A stretch of DNA of 61,730 bases from UBA11957 sp963603285 (GCA_963603285.1 CAVCMG010000016.1:1-61730); one strand, 5' to 3'; shown: positions 51,738 to 61,251, counted from the stretch's first letter. A program made the numbers and translations. Notes: generated by a model from the letters alone, not told the origin.

Positions 51738-53537
51738 TTATTCTTTATCTTCTGTTTCTGCAGCATCGACTTCCGTTTCAGGCTCGTCGTTTCTGGTCAC
51801 TTCTTCGAGTCCTTCTACTGATCTTTCCAGTACTTCGGCTACTTCTTCGGCGGTTACATCTTCAGTTGCAGTGACTGGTTCTATTTCATCGCCGGAGTCT
51901 TTTGGGGCTGCTGTTTTTTTCTTTTTGCCAAGGCCGAGGAGGCTGAAGCCGCTCAGGAATACGATGGCCATGACGATGTCTACGGCGATCTTTGTGGTCT
52001 GGCTGTTACCGGCGAGGGCGGATACAACGGACATGCCGAGGACGGACCAGAAGTTGGCTACGATGTGGCCGACGGTGGGAACCCATACGTTCTGGGATTT
52101 TTCCATGGCGAGGCCAAGGAAAATACCCAGAAGGCCGGTGTAGACAAACTGCACGGCGTTACTGTGATAGATGCCGAAGCACAGGGCACTGAGCAGGATA
52201 CCGGCTACGGGGCCGAGGTAATCGCGGATACGTATCATGACGAGACCGCGGAATACGAGTTCTTCAGCAATGGGCGCGAGCACAGCGACTACAATCATCA
52301 TAACAATGATATTCTGCCCCTGATAGATCTTTGTTTCGACCTGTGAATAATACGGAAACAGCTGTTCCAGGCCACTTAATGTAATCAGATCATTGAGTAC
52401 CTGGCACAGACCCATGGACATCAGAACTGTTCCCAGTACGATCTGCGGTGTCACGCGTTTTTCCGGTGTTTTGTGTAATACATAATGGCCGGACTGGCGG
52501 CGGGCTTCATCCTGTTTCAGGAAAATGCGCAGGATTGGAATGCTGACCAGATCACCAAGACCTACGATCAGAAGTGCCTGCTGTGTTGCCATTGCCGTCA
52601 ATTCATTACTGTCACATATTCCCAGTATGATCATGCCGACAAAAGTAAGCGCTATAGTGGCCACAATACTAATCCCATTAGCAATGCCAAAATGCGTGAG
52701 GATCGGATAGACAATCCGCCAGAGCTTGCGTCCGATGGACTCACGAAGCGGATATTCCTGCTCTGTTTCTTCTTTTCTGCGGCGTTTTTTCTTTTCCTGA
52801 CGCAGCTGTTTTTCGAGCTGCTTTTCCTGCTTCTGGGAAAGCTCGGTTACGTCGATCGACTTGATCTCCACCTTTGGATCTTCCTGGTCATTACCGGCAA
52901 GGATTTCCAGTTCTTCTACCGAGTCTGCCACATAGGTGACACCGGCTTTGATCAGCTCATCCATCGAACCGTAGCCATAGGCTACACCGATACACTGGAT
53001 ACCACAGGCATGGGCACCGAGAACGTCATAGCACCGGTCACCAACCATAACCACATCCTGGCGACTAGATTCCATATGCAGGCGTTTCAGGGCTTCTTCG
53101 ATGACTTCTTCCTTTTTAGATATTCCTCCCTCTTCCAGCTCTGCACCGACGATCTCGGTGAAATACCCCGTCAGATGGAAATGCTCCAGGATCTGGCGTA
53201 CGAACGGCTCCGGCTTTGAGGAAGCCACAGCCAGTACACAGCCCTGATCCTTCAGATAAGCCAAAAGCTCCTCGACACCGGGATACAGGGAATTTTCAAA
53301 CATGCCCGTCTTTGTATACCGTTCGCGGTAATATTTTGTTGCCTCCTCGGCCTCTTCCTTTGAAAAACCGGCATAGGCCATGAACTGATCCATTAAAGGA
53401 GGTCCGATAAATACTTCCAGCTTTTTCAGATCCGGTTCGGGTCTGCCCATCTTTTCCAGTGCATATTGTACACAGGCTGTAATGCCCGGGCCGGAATCGG
53501 TGAGTGTACCATCCAGATCAAATAAAATTACTTTCAT
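51738..53537 (-). CDS. HAD phosphatase - CPBP intramembrane protease fusion
   Basis: The 599-residue protein joins two unrelated enzymes. Residues 1-215 are a phosphoglycolate phosphatase-like HAD domain with FDLDGTLTD (6-14), SSKPEP (106-111) and VMVGDRCYDVLGA (163-175). Residues ~225-265 are a Lys/Glu/Arg-rich linker. Residues ~270-540 are a polytopic membrane domain of the CPBP (CAAX protease/bacteriocin-immunity) family with EELVFRG (425-431), His458 in GIYHSNA and His491 in VGHIVANFW. An acidic tail follows (545-599). HAD catalytic residues and CPBP metal-site residues are present, so both parts may be active. The reading frame is unbroken across the join. Confidence 0.88.
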   Translation of the reverse strand: MKVILFDLDGTLTDSGPGITACVQYALEKMGRPEPDLKKLEVFIGPPLMDQFMAYAGFSKEEAEEATKYYRERYTKTGMFENSLYPGVEELLAYLKDQGCVLAVASSKPEPFVRQILEHFHLTGYFTEIVGAELEEGGISKKEEVIEEALKRLHMESSRQDVVMVGDRCYDVLGAHACGIQCIGVAYGYGSMDELIKAGVTYVADSVEELEILAGNDQEDPKVEIKSIDVTELSQKQEKQLEKQLRQEKKKRRRKEETEQEYPLRESIGRKLWRIVYPILTHFGIANGISIVATIALTFVGMIILGICDSNELTAMATQQALLIVGLGDLVSIPILRIFLKQDEARRQSGHYVLHKTPEKRVTPQIVLGTVLMSMGLCQVLNDLITLSGLEQLFPYYSQVETKIYQGQNIIVMMIVVAVLAPIAEELVFRGLVMIRIRDYLGPVAGILLSALCFGIYHSNAVQFVYTGLLGIFLGLAMEKSQNVWVPTVGHIVANFWSVLGMSVVSALAGNSQTTKIAVDIVMAIVFLSGFSLLGLGKKKKTAAPKDSGDEIEPVTATEDVTAEEVAEVLERSVEGLEEVTRNDEPETEVDAAETEDKE

Positions 53538-53603
53538 ATAATTGTCTCCTTACGACAAAAACAGATGCAACAGACACAGATTTCCTGTGCCCCTGGCATT
53601 TGT

Positions 53604-55370
53604 TTACATCTTATCCGGTGCGGAGAATCCGAGCAGATGCACAGATGTCTCCAGAGCGTCCTTTGTCAGACCCAGCAAACGGATATAGGACTGTCTGCGG
53701 TCGGTATCCTCTTCACTGAGGATCTTTGTTTCATGATAAAAATGATTAAACGCATTGGCAAGATCATAAATATAGGAACAGATCTTGTGCGGTGCCTTTT
53801 CGGCAAATGCATTTTCTACAGTCGCGTTAAAATCTGTCAGTGCCAGCATCAGCGCTTTTTCACTGTCGCCTGCCGGTGCGAGGATCTTACCTGCAGCTGT
53901 ATCACCGTCATTTTCTGTATAGCGGTTCAGGATGGACTTGATACGAACGATCGTGTACAGGATGTACGGACCGGTATCTCCCTCGAAAGAAGTAAATCTC
54001 TCGGTATCAAAGATATAATCCTTGGCTGCCTGATTGGACAGATCGCCATATTTGATCGCTGCCAGGGCTACCATCTGCGCGGTCTTGTGCGCATCGGCTT
54101 CCTTGATGCTTCTGTTGTCCACGATCTTTTTGTACATTTCCTCTGTGATATCGTTCAGCAGAGTTTCCAGACGCATAACGCCGCCCTGTCTGGTCTTGAA
54201 CGGCTTGCCGTCCTTACCATTCATTGTACCAAAGCCGAGGAAGGTCAGAACGGTATCCTCATCCACCAGCTTTGTTTTTCTTGCGCAGCGGAATACCTGT
54301 GTAAAGTACAGGGACTGTCTCTTATCTACAACATAGATGATCTCGTCTGGATGATAGCATTTCATACGATCCATGATCGTAGCAAGGTCTGTTGTATTGT
54401 ACAGGGATGCACCGTCCGATTTCAGGATCATGCACGGCGGGATTTCCTTGGTATCTGTCTCTTCCTTGACATCCACGACCAGAGCCCCCTGATCCTCATG
54501 GGCATAGCCCTCTTTCTTCATATACTCTACCATGCCCGGGATATACGGCTGGGCATCGGATTCCTTTTTCCAGAGGTCAAAGGTTACGTCGAGCTTTTCG
54601 TAGTTTTTCTTCAGGTCATTGACAGAAACCGTCATGATATGGTTCCACAGCGCCTGATAGCCACGCTTTCCCTGCTGCAGCATATGAGTAGCTTCCATAG
54701 CCTTTTCTTTAAACGCCGGATCCTCCTTTGACTTGGCGCTGGCCTTCGGATAGATCTCTTCCAGCTCGCTGATCGTAAACGGCGCTTCCTCGGGGTATTC
54801 GCCCTCGAAATTATCATCAAAATAAACCAGATCCGGTTTTCTTTCTCGCAGCTCGGAAATGATCAGGCCCATCTGCAGACCCCAGTCCCCCAGATGCACA
54901 TCGCCGATCATCGTATGCCCCATAAAGCGGCCCATGCGCTTGATGGATTCACCGATAACTGCGGAACGTAAATGGCCAACATGCAGCGGCTTGGCTACGT
55001 TTGGTCCGCCGTAATCGATCATGATCGTCTTCGGCTCCTTCACGGTCTCTACGCCAAGATGGTCGTCAGCCTGCATACCGTTTAAGTAACCGGCCAGAAA
55101 CTCACCGTCCAGCTTCAGATTGATAAATCCCGGATTGACCGCCTGTACATCGGAAAATACAGGACTTTCCTGTAAAAACGGCAGCACCTGCTGCGCAATC
55201 TGGATCGGTGCCTTGTGATAGGTCTTGGCCGCAGCCATCGCGCCATTACACTGGAACTCGCACAGATCCGGACGGTTGGATACGGTGATCTTTGCAAAAG
55301 AGGTATCCAGACCGGCTTTTTCAAAAGCCTTTACTGCCTCTTCATTTAATCGGGCTATGATTTTTTCCAT
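53604..55370 (-). CDS. argS: Arginyl-tRNA synthetase
   Basis: The 588-residue class I synthetase has an N-terminal additional domain (~1-110), the HIGH-type motif PLHVGHLRSAVIGES near 130-144, and the catalytic-domain segments VHLGDWGLQMGLI and YVVDKRQSLYFTQVF. The C-terminal DALR anticodon-binding domain ends in RLLGLTKDALETSVHLLG. GGAGGA stands before the ATG. Confidence 0.96.
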   Translation of the reverse strand: MEKIIARLNEEAVKAFEKAGLDTSFAKITVSNRPDLCEFQCNGAMAAAKTYHKAPIQIAQQVLPFLQESPVFSDVQAVNPGFINLKLDGEFLAGYLNGMQADDHLGVETVKEPKTIMIDYGGPNVAKPLHVGHLRSAVIGESIKRMGRFMGHTMIGDVHLGDWGLQMGLIISELRERKPDLVYFDDNFEGEYPEEAPFTISELEEIYPKASAKSKEDPAFKEKAMEATHMLQQGKRGYQALWNHIMTVSVNDLKKNYEKLDVTFDLWKKESDAQPYIPGMVEYMKKEGYAHEDQGALVVDVKEETDTKEIPPCMILKSDGASLYNTTDLATIMDRMKCYHPDEIIYVVDKRQSLYFTQVFRCARKTKLVDEDTVLTFLGFGTMNGKDGKPFKTRQGGVMRLETLLNDITEEMYKKIVDNRSIKEADAHKTAQMVALAAIKYGDLSNQAAKDYIFDTERFTSFEGDTGPYILYTIVRIKSILNRYTENDGDTAAGKILAPAGDSEKALMLALTDFNATVENAFAEKAPHKICSYIYDLANAFNHFYHETKILSEEDTDRRQSYIRLLGLTKDALETSVHLLGFSAPDKM

Positions 55371-55536
55371 AGTTCCTCCTCTTTCTCAAGTAATTTCAGC
55401 TTATAAAAATATAATAATATCTTCACACTCTATTCACGCTTTATCTCCCCTTGTCCTGTATAATAAAGAAAGAGTGAGCGGTATATGTACCGGCTCATCA
55501 CGGACTTTATCAACAATACCACAGGAGATTATACAT

Positions 55537-55986
55537 ATGAATATCTTATTTTTTCTGACCCCAAAAAGTGACGTAGCTTTCCTTCCCGAACACTGCACAC
55601 TGCGGCAGGCTCTGGAAAAAATGGACCATTACCGCTACACCGCACTCCCGATCCTCAACGAGCAGGGCATGTACATCGGTACGCTTACCGAAGGTGATCT
55701 GCTTCGTTACATCAAAGATCATGCTTCCTTAAATCTCAAAAGCGCCGAGGACGTCCGGCTGGATAAGATCCCGCGCCGCTGGTATTACAAACCGGTCAAC
55801 ATCGGCTGTACCATGGAAGAGCTTGTCGAAGCCTCCATGCAGCAGAACTTCGTCCCGGTCATCGACGACAGCAAGGTCTTTATCGGTATCATCCGCCGCA
55901 AGCATATCATCGAAAACCTTTACAAGAACGCGCAGCAGCCACAGCCCGTGGCCGTGCAGCCGTTACAGGAAAGAGCCTCTCACTGA
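55537..55986 (+). CDS. CBS-domain pair protein
   Basis: The 149-residue protein is two CBS motifs: ~8-60 (CTLRQALEKMDHYRYTALPILNEQGMYIGTLTEGDLL) and ~85-135 (PVNIGCTMEELVEASMQQNFVPVIDDSKVFIGIIRRKHIIENL). CBS pairs bind adenine nucleotides and act as energy or ligand sensors. No effector domain is attached, so its partner is separate and unknown. AGGAG stands 8-12 bases before the ATG. It is divergent from argS. TATAAT at 55459-55464 may be its -10. Confidence 0.88.
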   Translation: MNILFFLTPKSDVAFLPEHCTLRQALEKMDHYRYTALPILNEQGMYIGTLTEGDLLRYIKDHASLNLKSAEDVRLDKIPRRWYYKPVNIGCTMEELVEASMQQNFVPVIDDSKVFIGIIRRKHIIENLYKNAQQPQPVAVQPLQERASH

Positions 55987-56009
55987 GAGGTTCTTTTTGC
56001 CTTACATAT

Positions 56010-56041
56010 AAAAGAAAGCTCCAGTGGAGGTTTCTTTTATT
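56010..56041 (+). terminator. Intrinsic terminator of the CBS gene
   Basis: AAAAGAAAGCTCC pairs with GGAGGTTTCTTTT, followed by ATT. It can also serve as a terminator from the minus strand. Confidence 0.7.
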
Positions 56042-56257
56042 CTTTGCCTTTCAGAGCAGAAAGCCGTCCCTAAAGACAGCTACTTTTTATTATACCATCT
56101 TTACAATAGAAATAAAAGATATTCTTCCCGCTGCAAATGACCGTACCGGACTTTTGTTACAATCCACAGAAATTCCAGTACGGTCTTTTATTTTTCTGCC
56201 ATTTTAGTCAGAAATTATGCATATCAGCCTTCACAGACAGCCTGTAAATGCCAACCT

Positions 56258-57262
56258 TTATTCTTCTTTGCCCATGCGATTCATCAGCATAGCCTCGCCC
56301 TCAGCCGGGGCCAGACCTTCGTTGATGATACCGTTGACCATCTCACAGATCGGCAGCTCCACATTGTACTTCTTCTTTAACTGCATCGCCGCATCCAGCG
56401 CATAGATACCTTCGACAACCATGCCCACCTCTTTGACCGCCTCATCACGGCTCTTGCCCTGACCAAGCAGCATACCGGCTGTCAGGTTACGGCTGTGCAG
56501 ACTCGTACAGGTCACGATCAGATCGCCGATACCGGCCAGCCCGTTAAACGTCTCTGGCTTGCAGCCCATCAGCTCGCCCAGATTGGAAAGCTCCCGGACG
56601 CCACGGGTAATCAGCGCCGCACAGGTGTTATCCCCATAGCCTAAACCTCTGGCGATACCTGTCCCCAGCGCGATAATATTTTTAAACGCACCGCAGATCT
56701 CCACACCGTGGATATCCGTATTGGTGTACACACGGAACTTCGGGTTCATAAAGACCTTCTGCACAAAATGCGCCGCCTCCTGATCCGGACTGGCAGCTAC
56801 GATCAGCGTCGGCAGATCGATCGCCACCTCCTCCGCATGAGTCGGACCGGACAGTGCTACCAGCTTCACATGCTCCAGACCACCTTTTTTGTCCAGCTCA
56901 TCCCGGATGATCTCGGTCATCGTATACAGCGTGCCCGGCTCAATACCCTTGGCCACATCCACGATCACCTGACCGTCCTGCATATATTCTGCCGCCGCTT
57001 TCGCTGTGGAACGGACAAATACCGACGGCACGGCAAACAACAGGATATCTTTATCCGCACAGGCCTCTGCAATATCTTTCGTATACTTCAGCTCTTTGGG
57101 AATCACCATATTTTTCAGCTTCGGATGTACGCCGGTACGCTCCAGCTCATCGATCTCCTGTCCCAGCGCAGACCATACCTGCACCTCATGTTTCATATTG
57201 CAAAGCATTCTCGCCAGTGCCATTCCCCAGGTACCGGCACCCAATACACCGATTTTTGCCAT
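56258..57262 (-). CDS. gpsA: NAD(P)-dependent glycerol-3-phosphate dehydrogenase
   Basis: This enzyme reduces dihydroxyacetone phosphate to sn-glycerol-3-phosphate for phospholipid synthesis. The 334-residue protein has the Rossmann motif GVLGAGTWGMALARML (5-20), LSGPTHAEEV with the catalytic-region segment, CGAFKNIIALGTGIARGLGYGDN with the active Lys, and GLAGIGDLIVTC. GGAGG stands before the ATG. The gap to the next upstream gene (57263-57546) contains no further gene. Confidence 0.95.
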   Translation of the reverse strand: MAKIGVLGAGTWGMALARMLCNMKHEVQVWSALGQEIDELERTGVHPKLKNMVIPKELKYTKDIAEACADKDILLFAVPSVFVRSTAKAAAEYMQDGQVIVDVAKGIEPGTLYTMTEIIRDELDKKGGLEHVKLVALSGPTHAEEVAIDLPTLIVAASPDQEAAHFVQKVFMNPKFRVYTNTDIHGVEICGAFKNIIALGTGIARGLGYGDNTCAALITRGVRELSNLGELMGCKPETFNGLAGIGDLIVTCTSLHSRNLTAGMLLGQGKSRDEAVKEVGMVVEGIYALDAAMQLKKKYNVELPICEMVNGIINEGLAPAEGEAMLMNRMGKEE

Positions 57263-57446
57263 AACTTACCTCCATAAGTCTTTAATCATTTACAGTCTGC
57301 GCGCCCTTTTCTACAAGTCCCGGGCGCCCTGCATATATCTGTAGCCAGTGTACCATATTTCTAAAAAAGGTGCAATTTATACTGTCGGTGCTGTCAAAAT
57401 CGGCTGTCACTTCATATTTCTTAACCTTATCCCCAGAAAAAACCAG

Positions 57447-57475
57447 TTTACTTTTTCGTCATAACCTCTTATAGT
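57447..57475 (+). promoter_or_regulatory. Putative promoter of the phospholipase C-like gene
   Basis: TTTACT and TATAGT are separated by 17 bp. The -10 lies in a small palindrome, CTTATAGTGTTATAAG. Confidence 0.5.
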
Positions 57476-57546
57476 GTTATAAGAATCTAACAGTTACATT
57501 TTCAGATTTGCAAAGGCTATTCAGACTGACAAAGGAGGGACTTTTC

Positions 57547-58338
57547 ATGCCCGCATTTTATGCACATAAGCGTTTCGGTGCCCAGATTGCCGGAAAAATA
57601 CCGGAAAGTCTGGAATCCATCATACGCACCAACTACACGGCCTATGCCATCGGCTTACAGGGGCCGGATATTTTCTTTTATTACCGCCCTTTTTATATCA
57701 ATAAGATCATAAAAACCGGCGTTGAACTGCACCACGCACCGGCAAGGGCATTTTTTGAGCATGCGCTCACTGTTTTGAAAAAATATCCACGAAACAGTGC
57801 GCAATATGCCTATCTCTTAGGCTTCATTGCTCATTTCACACTGGACAGCGAATGTCACGGTTACGTGAACGAATATATGGAAAGCCACAACGTTGCCCAT
57901 CTGGAGATCGAAGAAGAATTCGAGAAAAAGCTGCTGCGCATCGACCATCACGATCCCATCGGCTACAAATACGCCCGGGAAATCCCTACGGACCCGAAAA
58001 CAGCCCATGCGATCAGCTGCTTCTATCCCACAATTTCCGGCCCACAGACCTGGCGGGCGCTGAAGGATATGGTGCTGGTCAAACGGCTGTTTACTGCACC
58101 GAACCCTGTAAAAAGGAAACTCTTAAATGGCGTTATGAAGTTTTCCATGCAGTACAAGCTGTACGGCGGACTGATCAACCAGGCTAAGGATAATCCGAGG
58201 TGTAAGGAAAGCAATGAGGTGCTGCTGAAAAAGCTGTATATATCGGTTCCGGTAGCGATCGGATTGATGGAGGCTTTTGACAAGTCGCTGACGGAGGGCC
58301 TTCCGCTGCCAGAACGATTTGACAGGAACTTTGAATAA
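57547..58338 (+). CDS. Zinc-dependent phospholipase C-like protein
   Basis: The 263-residue protein belongs to the zinc-dependent phospholipase C family, related to the alpha-toxin/P1 nuclease fold. The His/Asp pattern fits metal binding: AHKRFG near 6-11, GLQGPDIFFYY near 37-47, ELHHAPARAFFEH near 61-73, LGFIAHFTLDSECHGYVNEYM near 94-114, and EEEFEKKLLRIDHHDP. There is no signal peptide, unlike secreted toxins, so an intracellular role is likely. AAGGAGGG stands before the ATG at 57547. It is followed 34 bp later by a small exported protein, possibly in the same transcript. The substrate is unknown. Confidence 0.82.
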   Translation: MPAFYAHKRFGAQIAGKIPESLESIIRTNYTAYAIGLQGPDIFFYYRPFYINKIIKTGVELHHAPARAFFEHALTVLKKYPRNSAQYAYLLGFIAHFTLDSECHGYVNEYMESHNVAHLEIEEEFEKKLLRIDHHDPIGYKYAREIPTDPKTAHAISCFYPTISGPQTWRALKDMVLVKRLFTAPNPVKRKLLNGVMKFSMQYKLYGGLINQAKDNPRCKESNEVLLKKLYISVPVAIGLMEAFDKSLTEGLPLPERFDRNFE

Positions 58339-58372
58339 ATCCATGTCATATTTGGAAAGGAAAGGTATTTTC

Positions 58373-58789
58373 ATGAAACGAACCATATTTTTTCAACTGC
58401 CTGTTCTGTTGCTTGCTGCATTTCTGATCTTTACCCTGTCGGTCCGCGCAGAGACAGCGCAGTTAGCATCCATAGCATCTTCAACAACAGATACTGAGCA
58501 AAGCGATACCACTCAGCCGTCCTCGATCACAACACCGCCTGCCAAAAGTGACGTTGCCGTTCCAATCTCTCTGGAACCGGGCAGCGATGTCCAGCCGGTG
58601 ATCGATGCACCATCCTCCGATATTGAGACCGTACCTGCAGACAAAGTACCGACACAGCAGGCCCCGTCCAGTAAAGGTACAGAAAACACGATGGCTATGC
58701 TGCTGAAATTTGTTGTGCTCTGGTCGATCATCTATATCATTATTAAAGTGGTGCGGATGAAGCTGGATGAACAGAAAAAGATCAAGTAA
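58373..58789 (+). CDS. Exported Ser/Thr/Pro-rich single-pass protein
   Basis: I do not recognise a family. The 138-residue product has an N-terminal signal peptide (~1-25, cleavage likely after SVRAET or VRA), a low-complexity Ser/Thr/Pro/Asp-rich middle (~28-105) and a C-terminal transmembrane helix (LKFVVLWSIIYIIIKVV) followed by a basic cytoplasmic tail. The layout suggests a small surface protein held by its C-terminal anchor. AAAGGAAAGG stands before the ATG. It is probably co-transcribed with the phospholipase C-like gene. Confidence 0.7.
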   Translation: MKRTIFFQLPVLLLAAFLIFTLSVRAETAQLASIASSTTDTEQSDTTQPSSITTPPAKSDVAVPISLEPGSDVQPVIDAPSSDIETVPADKVPTQQAPSSKGTENTMAMLLKFVVLWSIIYIIIKVVRMKLDEQKKIK

Positions 58790-58791
58790 GG

Positions 58792-58866
58792 AAAAAGGAC
58801 ATTACCGTGTATCCAGTTCCTGTCCGACAGACAGAAAGCACCGACACACGATAATGTCCTTTTTTC
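58792..58866. terminator. Bidirectional terminator with a long loop
   Basis: AAAAAGGACATT-GTGT pairs with ACAC-AATGTCCTTTTT around a ~35-nt loop. It lies between the convergent exported-protein and aspA genes. Confidence 0.75.
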
Positions 58867-58955
58867 AGCCTGTATAAAACTTTAATACGCTCTGATTTTG
58901 CATTATTTTTGTTTACAGATCATTTATACTATATCTTCATTTTCTGTTTTTCCAT

Positions 58956-60389
58956 TCAGTCCAGATTAGCCACTTTTTTATATGTCGCATATTCCGGCTC
59001 TGCCACTTTTCCTGTCATTGCATAGGGATCCAGCAGCTTTTCTGCCTCTTCTTCCGTTACATATCCTTCCTCAATCGCAAGCTTCCGGACAGACACACCG
59101 GTTTTCAACGACTTTTTGGCCAATGCTGCCGCAGCTGTGTATCCAATCGACGGGCAAAGTGCTGTCGCTATACCGGCACTGGCATCCACTAGCTCTTTAC
59201 AATGCTCTTCATTTGCCGTAATGCCCAGAATACAATGATCCGTCAGTGTCTGTGCCGCATGGCCCAGCGTCTCGATAGACTCAAATAATGTATAGAAGAT
59301 CACCGGCTCAAAAGCATTCAGCTCCAGCTGTCCGGCCTCCGCTGCCATCGTAATCGTATAATCGTGTCCGATAATATTAAAGGCAACCTGCGATACCACC
59401 TCCGGGATCACCGGATTGATCTTGCCCGGCATGATTGAAGAACCATTCTGTCTTGCCGGCAGATTGATCTCTCCGATACCTGTCTTTGGCCCGCTGCTCA
59501 AAAGCCGCAGATCATTGCACATCTTTGACAGGTTGACCGCACAGGTCTTTAATACACCAGATACTGACACGAAACCATCCAGATTCTGTGTCGCATCAAA
59601 CAGATCGTCGGCAATATAAAAGCTGCCTTTCGTAACCTTATTTATGTTCTTGCAGATATTTTTAAGATATGCCGGACTTACATTGATCGAAGAACCGATC
59701 GCCGTACCACCCATATTCAACATCTTCATTGTATTCTTTGCCGCTTTCAGACGTTTGATATCCCGGTGAAGCACAGATGCATACGCATGGAACGACTGAC
59801 CCAGACGCATTGGCACCGCATCCTGCAGCTGTGTCCGTCCCATCTTCAGAACACCGTCAAACTCTGTCGCCTTATCCATAAGCGCTCTCTCCAGGCGCTC
59901 CAGCTCTCTGATCGTATCCTTCAAAAGCACAATCGTCGTCAGCTTTCCGGCGCTCGGGATCACATCATTCGTAGACTGTGCCATGTTGACATGATCGTTG
60001 GGATGAACGATCGTGTAATCCCCCTTTTCACCACCAAGGATCTCGATCGCACGGTTTGCAATCACCTCGTTGGCGTTCATGTTGGCAGATGTACCCGCAC
60101 CGCCCTGGATCGCATCTACAATAAACGACGTATCAAACGCTCCCGCAATCACCTCATCACACGCCTTCATAATCGCTGCTGCCACCGGCAGAGGAAGAAG
60201 CCCGGCGTCACGGTTCGTCATAGCCGCAGCCTTTTTAAGTCTCGCCAGACTCTTGATAAACACAGGATGTAACGGCTGGTGTGTGATCGGGAAATTTTCT
60301 TTTGCACGTAAAGATTGTACGCCATAATAGGCATCTGCCGGAACTTCCATAACACCGATCGAATCTGCTTCTTTTCTTGTTTTCATCAT
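58956..60389 (-). CDS. aspA: Aspartate ammonia-lyase
   Basis: The enzyme reversibly converts aspartate to fumarate and ammonia. The 477-residue protein is a fumarase/aspartase-superfamily member with GTSANMNANEVIANRA, HPNDHVNMAQSTNDVIPSA, GRTQLQDAVPMRLGQ and the signature GSSIMPGKINP, which carries the catalytic Ser loop. The SSIMPGKINP context plus LELNAFEP is common to AspA and fumarase C; the N-terminal MEVPADAYYGVQSLRAKENFPIT favours aspartase. The ATG at 60389 follows AGGAGGG and is chosen over the open frame to 60548. It is divergent from an Lrp/AsnC regulator. Confidence 0.92.
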   Translation of the reverse strand: MMKTRKEADSIGVMEVPADAYYGVQSLRAKENFPITHQPLHPVFIKSLARLKKAAAMTNRDAGLLPLPVAAAIMKACDEVIAGAFDTSFIVDAIQGGAGTSANMNANEVIANRAIEILGGEKGDYTIVHPNDHVNMAQSTNDVIPSAGKLTTIVLLKDTIRELERLERALMDKATEFDGVLKMGRTQLQDAVPMRLGQSFHAYASVLHRDIKRLKAAKNTMKMLNMGGTAIGSSINVSPAYLKNICKNINKVTKGSFYIADDLFDATQNLDGFVSVSGVLKTCAVNLSKMCNDLRLLSSGPKTGIGEINLPARQNGSSIMPGKINPVIPEVVSQVAFNIIGHDYTITMAAEAGQLELNAFEPVIFYTLFESIETLGHAAQTLTDHCILGITANEEHCKELVDASAGIATALCPSIGYTAAAALAKKSLKTGVSVRKLAIEEGYVTEEEAEKLLDPYAMTGKVAEPEYATYKKVANLD

Positions 60390-60708
60390 AATTACACCCT
60401 CCTGTTTATCGTACAGACGACGCTGGAACAGCCTCTTTTTTCCTGCCCGTTTCATTGCTGTCTGATTTATGCTGTTCAGATTACACCCACTTTTTGGGTT
60501 TGTAAACAGCCCGGAAAGGAGTCTGAAAATAAAGGAGAATTCTGGCAATTACGCTTTTGATTTTTAACAGATACCTCGTTTTGCCTTATTTTCTTAAGTT
60601 TATCCTGCGAACATATTGTGCTTTTACCCGCTCGCGCATATACTTGTTAAGTGAGATCTGACAACCATGTTTTTTCATACACAATTTACAGATAAAAAGG
60701 AGAGTCCC
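60390..60708. promoter_or_regulatory. Divergent aspA-lrp control region
   Basis: It holds the promoters of both genes. An inverted repeat spans 60471-60510: outer GCTGTT/AACAGC, inner ACCCA/TGGGT. It is the only clear symmetric site and could be an operator or a leader hairpin of aspA. The region is AT-rich around 60560-60610. No gene is seen. Confidence 0.4.
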
Positions 60709-61176
60709 ATGGATCATATTGACGAACAGCTCATTCACCTGTTACAGAAGAACGCCAGAACTTCCTTAAAAAGTCTGGCTAAGGAAGTATACCTTTCCAC
60801 CCCGGCTGTCTCAGCCCGGATTGAAAAGCTCGAAGAAGAAGGCATCATCAAAGGCTACGGCGCCCGGATCGATCCCTTAAAGCTTGGCTTTCACATCACC
60901 GCATTTATCAATATGGAGCTCGAACCCGTCCAGAAGCCGGAATTTTATCCCTTTATCGCCAGCATTCCTAACGTCATCGAATGCAACTGCGTTACCGGAA
61001 ATTACTCCATGCTCATGAAAGTGGCATTTCCCAGTACGATTGAACTGGATACCTTTATCGGCCAACTGCAGCACTTTGGCAAAACCCAGACACAGATTGT
61101 CTTTTCCACACCGGTGGAACCCAGAGGATTGGATATTGAAGCGCTGGACGAAGAGAAAGCGGATCCGTCACGTTGA
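60709..61176 (+). CDS. Lrp/AsnC-family transcriptional regulator
   Basis: The 155-residue protein has an N-terminal winged HTH (~1-60, DEQLIHLLQKNARTSLKSLAKEVYLSTPAVSARIEKLEEEGII) and a C-terminal RAM amino-acid-sensing domain (~65-145, ECNCVTGNYSMLMKVAFPS). AAGGAG stands before the ATG. It is divergent from aspA, which is a likely target: aspartate/asparagine-responsive members of this family control such genes. The effector is inferred only. Confidence 0.92.
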   Translation: MDHIDEQLIHLLQKNARTSLKSLAKEVYLSTPAVSARIEKLEEEGIIKGYGARIDPLKLGFHITAFINMELEPVQKPEFYPFIASIPNVIECNCVTGNYSMLMKVAFPSTIELDTFIGQLQHFGKTQTQIVFSTPVEPRGLDIEALDEEKADPSR

Positions 61177-61192
61177 CAGATCCGCCTTTGTA
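61156..61192 (+). terminator. Intrinsic terminator of the Lrp/AsnC gene
   Basis: AAGCGGATC pairs with GATCCGCCTTTGT; the stem begins inside the last codons of the gene. Confidence 0.65.
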
Positions 61193-61251
61193 TTGTGCTG
61201 ATATACCTGACGCTATGTAATGCGTCTTTCTCTTTGCATCGTTTATTCTTT

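Noticed and set aside
57547..58338. The phospholipase C-like gene as a secreted toxin
   Set aside because: There is no signal peptide and no C-terminal membrane-binding (PLAT) domain as in alpha-toxin.
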